The notes beneath the pieces were generated by a model that saw only the letters and a program-made list of their open reading frames with translations, was not told where the DNA came from and searched no databases. From Terriglobus albidus (GTDB taxonomy: Bacteria > Acidobacteriota > Terriglobia > Terriglobales > Acidobacteriaceae): a DNA stretch of 64,000 nt. The stretch spans positions 62,001 through 126,000 of the forward strand of contig NZ_JAGTAS010000058.1 in NCBI RefSeq assembly GCF_025685425.1. Direction: 5' to 3'. The position numbers were made by a program, and so were the translations under genes. Positions 28,079-36,648 of this stretch are shown here, in pieces; the first letter of the stretch is position 1; each line of letters opens with the position of its first letter.

Positions 28079-29247
28079 TAGTGCGCCGCCTTTACAGGCA
28101 CGATCGGCGGCACCTGCATCCACCGTTTCTCTTCCCATGACTGCAACGCCAGCTCCGCCAGTTGCACACCACGCGCGCCGTCCCAGAAGTCATGCGGAAA
28201 CGGTTTCCCCTCGGCAACAGCTTTCAGATAGAGCTCCCACTGCACCTTGAAGGCATTCCCGTACTCCATGTTGTCGGGCACGTCCGTCCAACTGTCGCGG
28301 AAGGGTATGGGGTTCGCAATATCGGGATTCCACACCGGGCGCGGCGTATTGACACGATGCTGCACGCGGCATTCACGCAGACCGGCAATCGCGCTGGCTT
28401 CGGTGCCGTCGACCTGCATGGTGAGTAGTTCATCCCGATAGACGCGGGTTGTCCATGAAGAGTTGAACTGCGCAATGATGCCGCCTTTCAGAAGAAACGT
28501 CCCGTAGGCGGCGTCGTCCGCAGTACAGTCGTAGGTCTTCCCTGCCTCATCCACACGGGTTGGGATGTGTGTTGCTCCCAGACAAGAGACCGCTTCCACC
28601 GGCGCAAAGGTGTGGTCCAGCACGTACCGCCAGTGCGCGAACATGTCGAGGATGATGCCTCCATCTTCTTCTTTGCGGTAATTCCATGAGGGCCGTTGCG
28701 CCGGAAGTCCCCAGTCGCCCTCAAAGACCCAGTATCCGAACTCCCCGCGGATGGAAAGAATGCGACCGAAGTAACCCGAAGTAATAAGGCGGCGCAGCTT
28801 CCGGACGCCGGGAAGGAAGAGCTTATCCTGCACAACGCCATGACGGACGCCAGCGGCATCCGCGGCCGCAGCGAGACGCGCAGCGCTGTCAGCGGTCGTC
28901 GACAGCGGCTTTTCACAATAGATATGTTTTCCGTGCTCGATGGCGCGCATCACGCTTGCCTCGCGCATTCCTGTCAGACCCGAGTCGAAGTAGATCGTGT
29001 CCTCCGGATTCGCCAGGCAGGCCTCAAGGTCCGTACTCCAGCGGAGGCCGCCATGCTGTCTGCTGATCGCTTCGAGCTTCTGCGGATTGCGTCCCACGAG
29101 AATTGGATCGGGCATGAGCCTCCGCCCGTCAGAAAGCAGAACTCCGCCCTCGGTACGGAGCTGCAGGATTGATCGCACCAGGTGCTGGTTCAATCCCATG
29201 CGCCCCGTGACACCGTTCATGATGATCCCAATTCGTTCCGCCATCAT
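28078..29247 (-). CDS. Gfo/Idh/MocA family oxidoreductase
   Basis: A 389-residue NAD(P)-dependent sugar oxidoreductase. The nucleotide-binding N-terminus is IGIIMNGVTGRMG, the family's catalytic lysine lies in HIYCEKPLST, and EFGYWVFEGDWG plus DMFAHWRYVLDH follow in the substrate domain. Two ATGs occur in tandem (29247 and 29244) with GGGAG just upstream; either may start it. It is the first gene of the six-gene minus-strand cluster and diverges from the LacI gene at 29354 with a candidate operator between. Family members commonly oxidise a sugar hydroxyl, for example at C3. Confidence 0.88.
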   Translation of the reverse strand: MMAERIGIIMNGVTGRMGLNQHLVRSILQLRTEGGVLLSDGRRLMPDPILVGRNPQKLEAISRQHGGLRWSTDLEACLANPEDTIYFDSGLTGMREASVMRAIEHGKHIYCEKPLSTTADSAARLAAAADAAGVRHGVVQDKLFLPGVRKLRRLITSGYFGRILSIRGEFGYWVFEGDWGLPAQRPSWNYRKEEDGGIILDMFAHWRYVLDHTFAPVEAVSCLGATHIPTRVDEAGKTYDCTADDAAYGTFLLKGGIIAQFNSSWTTRVYRDELLTMQVDGTEASAIAGLRECRVQHRVNTPRPVWNPDIANPIPFRDSWTDVPDNMEYGNAFKVQWELYLKAVAEGKPFPHDFWDGARGVQLAELALQSWEEKRWMQVPPIVPVKAAH

Positions 29248-29291
29248 CTCCCTACCCGTCTACACTTCGCCGAACGCATGATTCTCCCTTA

Positions 29292-29307
29292 TTGGGAGCG
29301 CTAACAA
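29292..29307. promoter_or_regulatory. Candidate LacI-family operator
   Basis: TTGGGAGCGCTAACAA is an interrupted palindrome (12 of 16 positions symmetrical) centred on AGCGCT. It fits the general LacI/CcpA-type pattern TGNNANCGNTNNCA. It lies between the divergent cluster start at 29247 and the LacI gene at 29354, where an autoregulated repressor would bind. Confidence 0.55.
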
Positions 29308-29353
29308 TCTAGTTACCGCGTCTTCAGCTTGTCAACGCCGGAAGCATAAAAAG

Positions 29354-30427
29354 ATGCCCGACTTCCCAATCGGCGGCTATGATGGAGGCTCCGTGTCCGT
29401 CTCTCGCCCCATGGGTCGCGTGACCCTTGCCGACGTCGCCAAAGCAGCAAGCGTTGCCACCATGACAGTGTCACGTTATCTGCATGGCAATCCGAATATT
29501 TCGCCGGCAACCGCACGTAAGGTGAAGGCTGCCATCGATCGCCTTGGCTATCGGCCAAACTACGCGGCCCGCGTGCTGATGGGCCAACCGTCCAAGGTCA
29601 TCGGGCTGATCCTTCCCAACCTTGCCAACCCATTCTTCTCGCTGATCGCGCATTGCGTGCAACAGACGGCTCACGGGCGAGGCTATCTTGTCTGGATTGC
29701 CGCAACCAATGACGATCCCACCAGCGACCTCGAACTGATTGAGCGGATGCGCGATCATCATGTCGACGGCCTACTGCTCGCATCCTCCCAAGGCAGCAAC
29801 ATTCCGCAGGAGAAGATGGGAGGGATTCCGACAGTGGCGATCGACCGGCCATTGAGAGGCGCCGGCGTAGACTTTGTCACCGTCGACGATCGGGCCGCAG
29901 CCCGCGAGGCGGTCTCTCATCTGCTGCAACACGGGTACAAGCGGATTGCGATCACCGGGATCGATGCCCAGATCAGACCAATCCAGGAACGGATCCTCGG
30001 GTATCAGGATGCTATGCGCGCTGCCGGTCTGCCGCCCCTTCCCTACATCCGCTGCGACGACCACGCCTCCGCATTACAGATCTGTAAAACACTAAGAACC
30101 GGTAAACGGCCCGTAGAGGCTCTCTTCCCTCTCAATGGAGATACCTCGGTGCTCTTCCTGGAGGCTTTCGAAGAACTGCGTATCTCGATACCGCGCGACC
30201 TGGCATTTTTTTCCTATGGCGACATCCCGCTGTCGCGCGCTATTCGCCCACGTTTAAGCGCCGTGCAACAGCCGATCGAGGCCATGGCTGAACAGGCGAC
30301 TCTCCGTCTGCTGGAGCAGATCGAGCAGAAGACAAAGCCATCTCGCGCTCGCATCAAGATTCCGGCTTCCCTTGTCATTCGCGAGTCCTGCGGATGCACA
30401 CGGAGCCGTTCTTCGAGAACGTCATAG
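29354..30427 (+). CDS. LacI-family regulator of the divergent sugar cluster
   Basis: A LacI/GalR-type repressor of up to 357 residues. The DNA-binding segment reads VTLADVAKAASVATMTVSRYLHG and RLGYRPNYAARVLMG, then the effector domain begins VIGLILPNLANPFFS. The start is uncertain: ATG 29354 has GGAAG about 9 nt upstream, GTG 29393 has GGAGG 4 nt upstream, and ATG 29411 lies just before the HTH. The C-terminus is Cys-containing (RESCGCTRS). It is back-to-back with the Gfo/Idh/MocA-isomerase-GH88 cluster and very probably controls it. Confidence 0.88.
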   Translation: MPDFPIGGYDGGSVSVSRPMGRVTLADVAKAASVATMTVSRYLHGNPNISPATARKVKAAIDRLGYRPNYAARVLMGQPSKVIGLILPNLANPFFSLIAHCVQQTAHGRGYLVWIAATNDDPTSDLELIERMRDHHVDGLLLASSQGSNIPQEKMGGIPTVAIDRPLRGAGVDFVTVDDRAAAREAVSHLLQHGYKRIAITGIDAQIRPIQERILGYQDAMRAAGLPPLPYIRCDDHASALQICKTLRTGKRPVEALFPLNGDTSVLFLEAFEELRISIPRDLAFFSYGDIPLSRAIRPRLSAVQQPIEAMAEQATLRLLEQIEQKTKPSRARIKIPASLVIRESCGCTRSRSSRTS

Positions 30428-30449
30428 GAGGTGTTCAGGAAGGGAGCAA

Positions 30450-31634
30450 CTACTTTGCACTTCCCTTCACTGGCCAGGTTGTTAAGCCCCCTTTGCGATA
30501 AGCGAGATTGCCGATATGCCCGGCATTGGCGGCTGCAACTCCGGCCTCGACCGGCGCGTTCGGCTCCTGGCGGCTCACAATGCAATCGAAGAAGTTGCGC
30601 ATATGGGTAACCGTACCGTCGATAAAGCTGTCTTCCTTCAGCACGGGATTTTCATTTGACTTCACGCTCTCTCGCCACAGGCTCATACCGGACCGCTTGA
30701 GCTTCAGGGTCGCCTCCGTCCCTCGGAACTCGAGACCTCCATCATCGATGGAGGAGCTCATCATGCCCTCGTAAACAACATCGAAGCCTGGGTAGCGAAA
30801 AGCCGCCTGAATGGTATCGGGGCAGTCCCACTGCTTGAAGACGTATTTGTCACCGAGCATCGTCGCCATGGATGGCTCATTCGCCTTCATCGCCCAATGC
30901 ACAACATCGATCCAGTGACTGAAGAGATCGGTCATCGCACCTCCGCCAAAGTCCCAGAACCAGCGCCACCGGCTAAACTTTTCCAGATCAAACGGCTGCT
31001 CCTTTGCTCCGCCGAGCCATTGCTTCCAATCGAGCTGAGCAACATCGACCGGCTTAGGAACCCAACTCACGTCGTAGTTTTGCCACCAGTAGGTCCGCAC
31101 CTGTGTCACCCGGCCCAGCGCCCCTCCCTGAATCAGGCTGACAGCATTACGGAAGTGTGACCAGCTCCGCTGCTGAGTGCCGCACTGCAGGATCTGTTTG
31201 CAGGAACGAACGGCTTTCAGCAGGACAGCCCCTTCTTCCAGAGTGTGCGTCACCGGCTTTTCAAGATAGACATCCTTTCCGCTGGCTAGCGCCGCCTCCG
31301 CGATACGGACATGCCAGTGGTCTGGAGTCGCGACGATAACGGCGTCGATCGTGTGATCATCGAGCAGTGAGTGATAGTCGTGGTGTATGGTAGCGTCCGC
31401 CGCTCGCGACCTCTGCTTTACCTCTTCGCACCGAGGCGCGTACACATCGCAAACCGCGGCAATCTCGAAGGGAACTCCGGTTCTCTCGGCCGCATCGAGC
31501 AGGCCGCGCATACGGCCACCTGCTCCAATCACCCCAAGCCGCAATGTTTTGTTCGCTCCAAGAACGCGGGTCGCGCTCAAAGCGGTCATTCCTCCGGCGA
31601 TAAGAAAATTGCGACGGCTGATTCCAGTCTCCAC
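30450..31634 (-). CDS. Tat-exported Gfo/Idh/MocA family oxidoreductase
   Basis: A second oxidoreductase of the family, 394 residues from GTG 31634, which has AAGGAG about 6 nt upstream; the frame extends to 31751 but without a ribosome site. The N-terminus ETGISRRNFLIAGGMTALSA is a twin-arginine signal, so the folded, cofactor-loaded enzyme is probably exported. Then come LRLGVIGAGGRMRG (nucleotide fold), DVYLEKPVTHTL (catalytic lysine block) and FSRWRWFWDFGGGAMTD. It converges on the LacI gene with 22 bp between and is separated by 91 bp from the divergent BAX-inhibitor gene. It resembles periplasmic glucose-fructose-oxidoreductase-type proteins; substrate unknown. Confidence 0.85.
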   Translation of the reverse strand: METGISRRNFLIAGGMTALSATRVLGANKTLRLGVIGAGGRMRGLLDAAERTGVPFEIAAVCDVYAPRCEEVKQRSRAADATIHHDYHSLLDDHTIDAVIVATPDHWHVRIAEAALASGKDVYLEKPVTHTLEEGAVLLKAVRSCKQILQCGTQQRSWSHFRNAVSLIQGGALGRVTQVRTYWWQNYDVSWVPKPVDVAQLDWKQWLGGAKEQPFDLEKFSRWRWFWDFGGGAMTDLFSHWIDVVHWAMKANEPSMATMLGDKYVFKQWDCPDTIQAAFRYPGFDVVYEGMMSSSIDDGGLEFRGTEATLKLKRSGMSLWRESVKSNENPVLKEDSFIDGTVTHMRNFFDCIVSRQEPNAPVEAGVAAANAGHIGNLAYRKGGLTTWPVKGSAK

Positions 31635-31725
31635 GGACACTCCTTTTCTGGTGCGCAACCGTTTTACCATTCCTTCCGGCGTCAGGGCATCTCCACATGA
31701 CAAATTCCCCGGAAAGGCGTCCAAT

Positions 31726-32415
31726 ATGGTTGGAACAGAAAATATGCCCATGAACGATTACCGTCTGAGCAACAGCTACCCCACCATCATCGACGTCCCG
31801 CGCGAGAGCGCCTCTGCGCTGCTGGCTAAGGTGCTCGGAATTACAGCACTTGGCTTTCTGATCACGGCATTCGGCGTGGCCACGGCTCCGGCCGGTGGAA
31901 GCTTTATTGGCTTCATCGCCGTCTTCGGTCTTATCTTCGCCATCAACTTTGCCCGCCGCGGCAATCCGGCGCTGGCGCTTGGGTTGTTCCTTTGCCTGGC
32001 CTACTTTATGGGCTGGGAGATCGGCCCGCTAATCCATCGCTACATCCGAGCCTTCGGCTCGACGCTGGTCTTCAACGCCGCCGGCACCACCGGCTGCGGC
32101 ATGGCGGTGATGGGCTGCGTTGCCTACCTATTCAACATCAACTATCGCCGCGTCGCCGGAATCGGCCTCGCGGCCCTCTTGCTCCTGGTGATTGCCGGCA
32201 TCGCGAGCATGTTCTTCCACTTCATGGCGCCGGATACCTATAGCTGGCTTGCACTCGGCATCTTTTCGCTGCTCACAGTGGCAGACTTCGCACGCATCCG
32301 CGCCGGCGGCGACGGAGCCTCGGCTGTCTCGCTTGCGCTCTCTATCTATCTCGACGGCATCAATATCTTTATGGCGGTGCTGCAGTTGATGGGTGGCCGC
32401 CGCAGCCGCGACTAA
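31726..32415 (+). CDS. BAX inhibitor-1/YccA family membrane protein
   Basis: About 229 residues with seven hydrophobic segments, containing FGLIFAINFARRGNPALALGLF-like text (in part), TLVFNAAGTTGCGMAVMGC and the C-terminal block ALSIYLDGINIFMAVLQLMGG typical of the BI-1/YccA/YbhL family. Start is ATG 31726, preceded by GGAAAGG; ATGs at 31744 and 31750 are alternatives, and the much longer frame from 31387 is only antisense to the Gfo/Idh/MocA gene. Family members are inner-membrane proteins linked to calcium leak and to FtsH in some bacteria. A strong terminator follows at 32431, so it is probably monocistronic. Confidence 0.9.
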   Translation: MVGTENMPMNDYRLSNSYPTIIDVPRESASALLAKVLGITALGFLITAFGVATAPAGGSFIGFIAVFGLIFAINFARRGNPALALGLFLCLAYFMGWEIGPLIHRYIRAFGSTLVFNAAGTTGCGMAVMGCVAYLFNINYRRVAGIGLAALLLLVIAGIASMFFHFMAPDTYSWLALGIFSLLTVADFARIRAGGDGASAVSLALSIYLDGINIFMAVLQLMGGRRSRD

Positions 32416-32430
32416 TCTCTTACATTCGAA

Positions 32431-32463
32431 CGGAGAAGCCTCTCTTCGCGAGAGGCTTCTCCG
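32431..32463 (+). terminator. Terminator after the BAX-inhibitor family gene
   Basis: A perfect 14-bp stem (CGGAGAAGCCTCTC with GAGAGGCTTCTCCG), a 5-nt loop and then TTT, starting 15 bp after the stop codon. Confidence 0.85.
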
Positions 32464-32756
32464 TTTAAGGCTGATGCTCCGCGCATGCGCTTGAAGACTG
32501 GAAGGCGTAACGTGCTCTGAGTACGAAAAGGTGGCTCTTGCCGGACGCTCAATCCAAAAGACTTATGCTCGTATCGTCGGGCTGAACTGTTCCGAACGTT
32601 GCCAAGTTGATCTTCCAGCCACAGACTTTGCGCGTATGTATTTTCGAGGATGCTTCAAGGCGATCCCAAATGTTGTACGGGCCAAGAAACGATGACAGTC
32701 ATCCAGGACGACGCACTTCTCCTTCTCCGTGTCCAGTCGCATAGCAGGTACCAGCA
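32464..32756. other. Intergenic region upstream of the alginate-lyase-like gene
   Basis: About 290 bp with no supported gene. A minus-strand frame at 32563-32763 exists but has no ribosome site and resembles nothing I know. The region should contain the promoter of the following two-gene lyase/hydrolase unit. No clear operator or hairpin was seen. Confidence 0.4.
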
Positions 32757-34859
32757 TTGACACGGCGAGAGTTCCACCAGGTCCTGCTCAGCGCAGCGAC
32801 AACCTTCCTCGGCCCCAGAATAGGCAACGCAAAACAAGGAACGTTCAAAGCGTTCGTCCACCCTGGGATTCTTCATACAACCATCGACTTTGAACGGATG
32901 CGGCACGGCATTCGGAACAATGTCGAGCCACTGGTTCAGGGCTTTGAAAAGCTCCGGGAGCATCCGTCCTCCCAGGCCAGCTACAAACCGCATCCATTTG
33001 CCGAAGAGATCGGCCGGAATCCATCGGCCAACTTTGCCGAATTCGACTCCGATGCAAATGCCGCCTACCAGTGCGCTCTGATGGCCGCGATCACCGGGGA
33101 GAACCGATACGCGGTCCTGGCCGGCGAGATCGTACGCGGGTGGTCAAATTCGATACAAGGCGTCTCCGGGGCAGATGCCGTATTGATGGCCAGCCTCGGT
33201 CCTTTCAAGTTTGTAAATGCCGCTGAGATTCTGCGCTGGCTCGGTGAGTTGAGCCCTTCTGACTCGGCGGCATGTAAGGCGATGCTGCGACGAGCTATCC
33301 TTCCCGCCATCTTTGATTTTGCACCGTTCGCGAATGGCAACTGGGATACCGCAGCCATCAAGACCATGCTGGCGATCGCTGTTTTTTGCGATGATCCGGT
33401 TCTGTTCGAGCGAGCAACCTCTTATTACCTCCATGGCGATGGTGATGGCAGGCTCACTCACTACATCTATGAGAACGGCCAGTGCCAGGAGAGCGGCCGT
33501 GACCAGCAACACACGCAGCTCGGCCTGGCGCACATGGGAGATGCCTGCCAAATTGCCTGGAACCAGGGTTGGGATCTTTACGGTGCCCACGACAACCTGC
33601 TCCTGCGCGGATTCGAGTACACAGCCTCCTACAATCTCGGGAGAAAGGTGGACTTTCAGCCTGATCTGGACCGCACCGGCAAATACAAACATAAGGCCAT
33701 TTCAGAACCAAGTTCTCTGCGCCCGATCTACGAACAGATCTTTGCGCACTATCATGTGGTCCGCGGACTTCCAACACCAAATCTCGCCAAAGCTGTGGAC
33801 CGATTAAGGCCAGAGGGAGCAAGCCAGGGAGCCGACCATACGGGATTTGGCACCCTCCTCTATGCGCGCACGGCACAGGACTCCGATACATCAGCGCCGG
33901 ATGTCGCTCCAATCTCCCTCCATGCCAAGCACACAGCCCACGGTATTCAGCTCGACTGGCTGACGCCGCGGACGAAGAGGACCTTCGATCTACAACGAGC
34001 CGGAATGCGCTGGCCTGTTCCAGGCGGGACAACGCACTACACCGACACGCACGTTGGTGAGGGGCAGCTCTATACTTACCGTTTCTCCGCCCCCGCAAGC
34101 GGTGGTTTTTCGCCACTCCCGGCGATGGTCGCAGCCGGGCTTCCTGCCGGGTGGAGAACCCAGCCTCTTGGACCCTCATCAGGTGCGGCGGATACACAGT
34201 TCGACGGCAAGGTTTTTACCCTGCTCACCGCAGGCAAAGGCCTGCTGCAACCCATAGACGACGGCTTGTTCGTGGCTGCGCCAGCCTCTGCAACTCACCT
34301 TACCGTCCGTTTTATTCCCCAGGTTGCCTCTCAAAACGTTACGTTTGGACTCAGCTGCCGCACTGGTTTCGAGCAAAACGCCCCCTGCGTCGTCTTGCTT
34401 CTCGCCCCAGCGTTGGGTGATCCCGAGAGGCACGGCTGGGTATTGCAATGCTCCATGCGTGATTTCTCCGGAGGGATAACATCCATCTCGCGGATGGAAT
34501 TACCTGCGCCAATCGTTCAATATGGACGGCTGATGAAGCCTGTCTGGCTTCGCATGACCCGTCGAGACTCTTCTGTGATCGCCGCTTACTCGCTCGATGG
34601 CCAGGTATGGAAACTGGCGGGCGAAAGCCGAATGATGCTTCGCGGCCGGGTTGGATTGATCGGAGCTTCAGGCCACGCTCAAATCTCAACAGCCCTGCGC
34701 TTCGAGCTCGTCGAAGAGCCATCGCACGAATCATTGCAAACTGCTCCTCTTTTAGGATCACGTGAAGATGCTCATGAAAAAGCCAGGAACTCTCGCTCTC
34801 TTCTTCGCCATAGCGCTATCGAGCCTCGCAGGATCGCAGGCCGAGGGACAGCTGACTGA
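32757..34859 (+). CDS. Tat-exported alginate-lyase-family protein with a C-terminal beta-sandwich
   Basis: A 700-residue exported protein starting at TTG 32757 with AGGTA upstream. MTRREFHQVLLSAATTFLG is a twin-arginine signal. Residues about 30-370 form an (alpha/alpha)-toroid like the alginate lyase family (PF05426): FVNAAEILRW, FANGNWDTAAIKTMLAIA and ESGRDQQHTQLGLAHMGDAC match the Asn, His and Arg blocks of that superfamily. A fibronectin-type-III-like stretch (about 380-450) and a laminin-G/DUF1080-like domain (about 460-655) follow. The last 33 codons overlap the next gene's start and encode Arg-rich, non-conserved-looking text. The substrate is probably a uronic-acid polysaccharide; alginate itself is not proven. 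Confidence 0.75.
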   Translation: MTRREFHQVLLSAATTFLGPRIGNAKQGTFKAFVHPGILHTTIDFERMRHGIRNNVEPLVQGFEKLREHPSSQASYKPHPFAEEIGRNPSANFAEFDSDANAAYQCALMAAITGENRYAVLAGEIVRGWSNSIQGVSGADAVLMASLGPFKFVNAAEILRWLGELSPSDSAACKAMLRRAILPAIFDFAPFANGNWDTAAIKTMLAIAVFCDDPVLFERATSYYLHGDGDGRLTHYIYENGQCQESGRDQQHTQLGLAHMGDACQIAWNQGWDLYGAHDNLLLRGFEYTASYNLGRKVDFQPDLDRTGKYKHKAISEPSSLRPIYEQIFAHYHVVRGLPTPNLAKAVDRLRPEGASQGADHTGFGTLLYARTAQDSDTSAPDVAPISLHAKHTAHGIQLDWLTPRTKRTFDLQRAGMRWPVPGGTTHYTDTHVGEGQLYTYRFSAPASGGFSPLPAMVAAGLPAGWRTQPLGPSSGAADTQFDGKVFTLLTAGKGLLQPIDDGLFVAAPASATHLTVRFIPQVASQNVTFGLSCRTGFEQNAPCVVLLLAPALGDPERHGWVLQCSMRDFSGGITSISRMELPAPIVQYGRLMKPVWLRMTRRDSSVIAAYSLDGQVWKLAGESRMMLRGRVGLIGASGHAQISTALRFELVEEPSHESLQTAPLLGSREDAHEKARNSRSLLRHSAIEPRRIAGRGTAD

Positions 34860-35961
34860 AAATGAGAAGAAGGCCGTCGTAGGCGACGCTCCAACCGAGC
34901 CTGGAAGACTTGCGTCTGATCTCTCCCCCGCCCTGCGGCATGCGGAGATCCAAAAGGCTATGAGGAAGGTTGCGGACTGGCAGAACGCGCGAATCACGGA
35001 CTCGCCCAGCCAGGATTGGACCTTCGCCACTCTGTATCTGGGAATGCTTGCCGCATCGAAAACCCTGCATGATCCGAGCTATGAGAACACGGTCCTGAAG
35101 GTTGCGGAACACTATCAGTGGACTCTTGGACCTCGCCAGACACATGCGGACGATCAGGCGATCGGCCAGGTTTATCTGCAGCTCTATCGCCAGAGGCCGG
35201 ATCCCGTCCGGATTGCACCACTGCGCACGCAGTTCGATCGCATCATGCAGATCCCTGACGATCCGGCCAGGCCCGTCTGGTGGTGGTGCGACGCTTTGTT
35301 CATGGCGCCGCCGGTCTGGGCCGGCCTGTCATCGACAACCAACGATAGTAAGTACCTTGAGTACATGGATCACGAGTGGCACATCACGGCCGATTTACTC
35401 TGGGATCCTCACGAGAAGCTGTTCTCCCGCGACGCCAGCTATCTCACCAAGCGGGAAGCCAATGGGCGGAAGGTCTTCTGGTCGCGCGGCAACGGATGGG
35501 TGATGGGCGGACTGGCTGGAGTTCTGCAGGCTCTCCCGGAAGGAGATCGCAGACGCGCATTCTATCTTCAGAAGCTCAAAGATATGTCAGAGTCGGTCGT
35601 CACTCTTCAGGGAGATGACGGACTGTGGCGTGCCGGCCTGCTCGATGCCGGCGCTTATAGGCGTCCTGAGATCTCGGGATCGGCCTTCTTTGTTTATGCC
35701 ATGACATGGGGTGTAAGGAATGGCATCCTTGATCGCAAACGCTATGAACCTGTCATCGCGCGCGCATGGGCTGGAATCCTCAAACACATCTACGCCGATG
35801 GCCGGCTGGGTGATATCCAACCCGTCGGCGAGGCGCCCGGAGCCTATACCCCTGGGGCCAGCTATGTGTTTGGAGTAGGCGCATTTCTGCTGGCAGGTTC
35901 AGAGCTTGACCAATGGTCCGCGGAGCAGAAGTCCATCGGCAAAACGCCCCAAAGAAGATAA
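34762..35961 (+). CDS. GH105-like unsaturated rhamnogalacturonyl hydrolase
   Basis: A 399-residue exported (alpha/alpha)6 hydrolase. GTG 34762 has AGGA 5 nt upstream; ATG 34774 is also possible. The signal peptide is KKPGTLALFFAIALSSLAG. The YteR/GH105 hallmarks are DWTFATLYLGM, HADDQAIGQVYLQLY (acid residue), WWWCDALFMAPP and WSRGNGWVMGGLA. Such enzymes remove the unsaturated uronic acid left by polysaccharide lyases, which fits the lyase-like gene just upstream, overlapped by 98 bp. The pair probably forms one operon acting on pectin-type oligosaccharides outside the cytoplasm. Confidence 0.87.
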   Translation: MKMLMKKPGTLALFFAIALSSLAGSQAEGQLTENEKKAVVGDAPTEPGRLASDLSPALRHAEIQKAMRKVADWQNARITDSPSQDWTFATLYLGMLAASKTLHDPSYENTVLKVAEHYQWTLGPRQTHADDQAIGQVYLQLYRQRPDPVRIAPLRTQFDRIMQIPDDPARPVWWWCDALFMAPPVWAGLSSTTNDSKYLEYMDHEWHITADLLWDPHEKLFSRDASYLTKREANGRKVFWSRGNGWVMGGLAGVLQALPEGDRRRAFYLQKLKDMSESVVTLQGDDGLWRAGLLDAGAYRRPEISGSAFFVYAMTWGVRNGILDRKRYEPVIARAWAGILKHIYADGRLGDIQPVGEAPGAYTPGASYVFGVGAFLLAGSELDQWSAEQKSIGKTPQRR

Positions 35962-35972
35962 GTGTCTTCTTT
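35951..35972. terminator. Compact hairpin shared by convergent genes
   Basis: AAAGAAGA (35951-35958) pairs exactly with TCTTCTTT (35965-35972) across a 6-nt loop. It spans the stop codons of both convergent genes, which are only 9 bp apart. The stem is A+T-rich, so the terminator may be weak. Confidence 0.4.
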
Positions 35973-36648
35973 ACGGAGCCGCCTTAAAAGACAAGCCGCT
36001 GAAATGGCCTTCGGTACCAGGACCAATCCAAAGCGCGATGCCCCCGGAAGAGTCACCCAGTTTAAGATCGTTCACAATCAGACACGGCTGGCTGGCCCCG
36101 TTCACATAGAGACGCGCCTTCGTACCCTCCACGGTGATGCGGTAATGGATCCATACCCCGGGTTCAATATCCACATAACTCTCATACTTCTCCGGAGCTT
36201 GTTTGCGAGATTCGGCGAAGCTGAAATCCGGGTAGGAGCTGTACTGCGTCGTATGGTTGCGACGCACCTGGTCATCGGCACGGCCGTTGGTGGGGCGCAG
36301 ATAGATGTACTCGAAGTGATCGTTTTGGAGATGGAACGCTATCCCAATAAAGCCACGCGCTCCCTCGAGAGCTCCGGGGGCCGGAGCGCCGGCAAGGTCC
36401 ACCTCGATGGAACCGTTGTGCAAAGCAGCGTCTTTCACAACAGCGTATGCCTCACCATTAGGGACCTGGCTATCCTCTGTGACTTTGATCGCATGCCTGC
36501 CGCGATATTCGACTGACGCCAGCTTCACCCTGTGAGGAACGAGCTGACTGAGCGTTTGTGCGGACGCAAAAGATGTGAAAGCAAACGGTACGGCGACGGA
36601 AACCCACAAAACAGCCTTAGAGACACTCATCATCCGTATTTCCTTCAT
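35971..36648 (-). CDS. Exported DUF1080/laminin-G-like domain protein
   Basis: A 225-residue secreted protein. AGGAGG stands 7 nt before ATG 36648 (a second ATG at 36633 also has AAGGA). The signal peptide ends at about FASAQ. The rest is a concanavalin-like beta-sandwich: GARGFIGIAFHLQNDHFEYIYLRP is typical of DUF1080/laminin-G-like sugar-binding or 3-keto-disaccharide hydrolase domains, and GGIALWIGPGTEGHFSGLSF forms the last strands. It converges on the GH105-like gene and could bind or cleave the same polysaccharide. It resembles in type the C-terminal domain of the 32757-34859 lyase. Catalysis is unproven. Confidence 0.75.
   Translation of the reverse strand: MKEIRMMSVSKAVLWVSVAVPFAFTSFASAQTLSQLVPHRVKLASVEYRGRHAIKVTEDSQVPNGEAYAVVKDAALHNGSIEVDLAGAPAPGALEGARGFIGIAFHLQNDHFEYIYLRPTNGRADDQVRRNHTTQYSSYPDFSFAESRKQAPEKYESYVDIEPGVWIHYRITVEGTKARLYVNGASQPCLIVNDLKLGDSSGGIALWIGPGTEGHFSGLSFKAAP

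Noticed and set aside
31387-31725. N-terminal extension of the BAX-inhibitor family gene
   Set aside because: The extension is antisense to the Gfo/Idh/MocA gene and rich in Arg/Ser; ATG 31726 has a ribosome site and the family fold starts after it.
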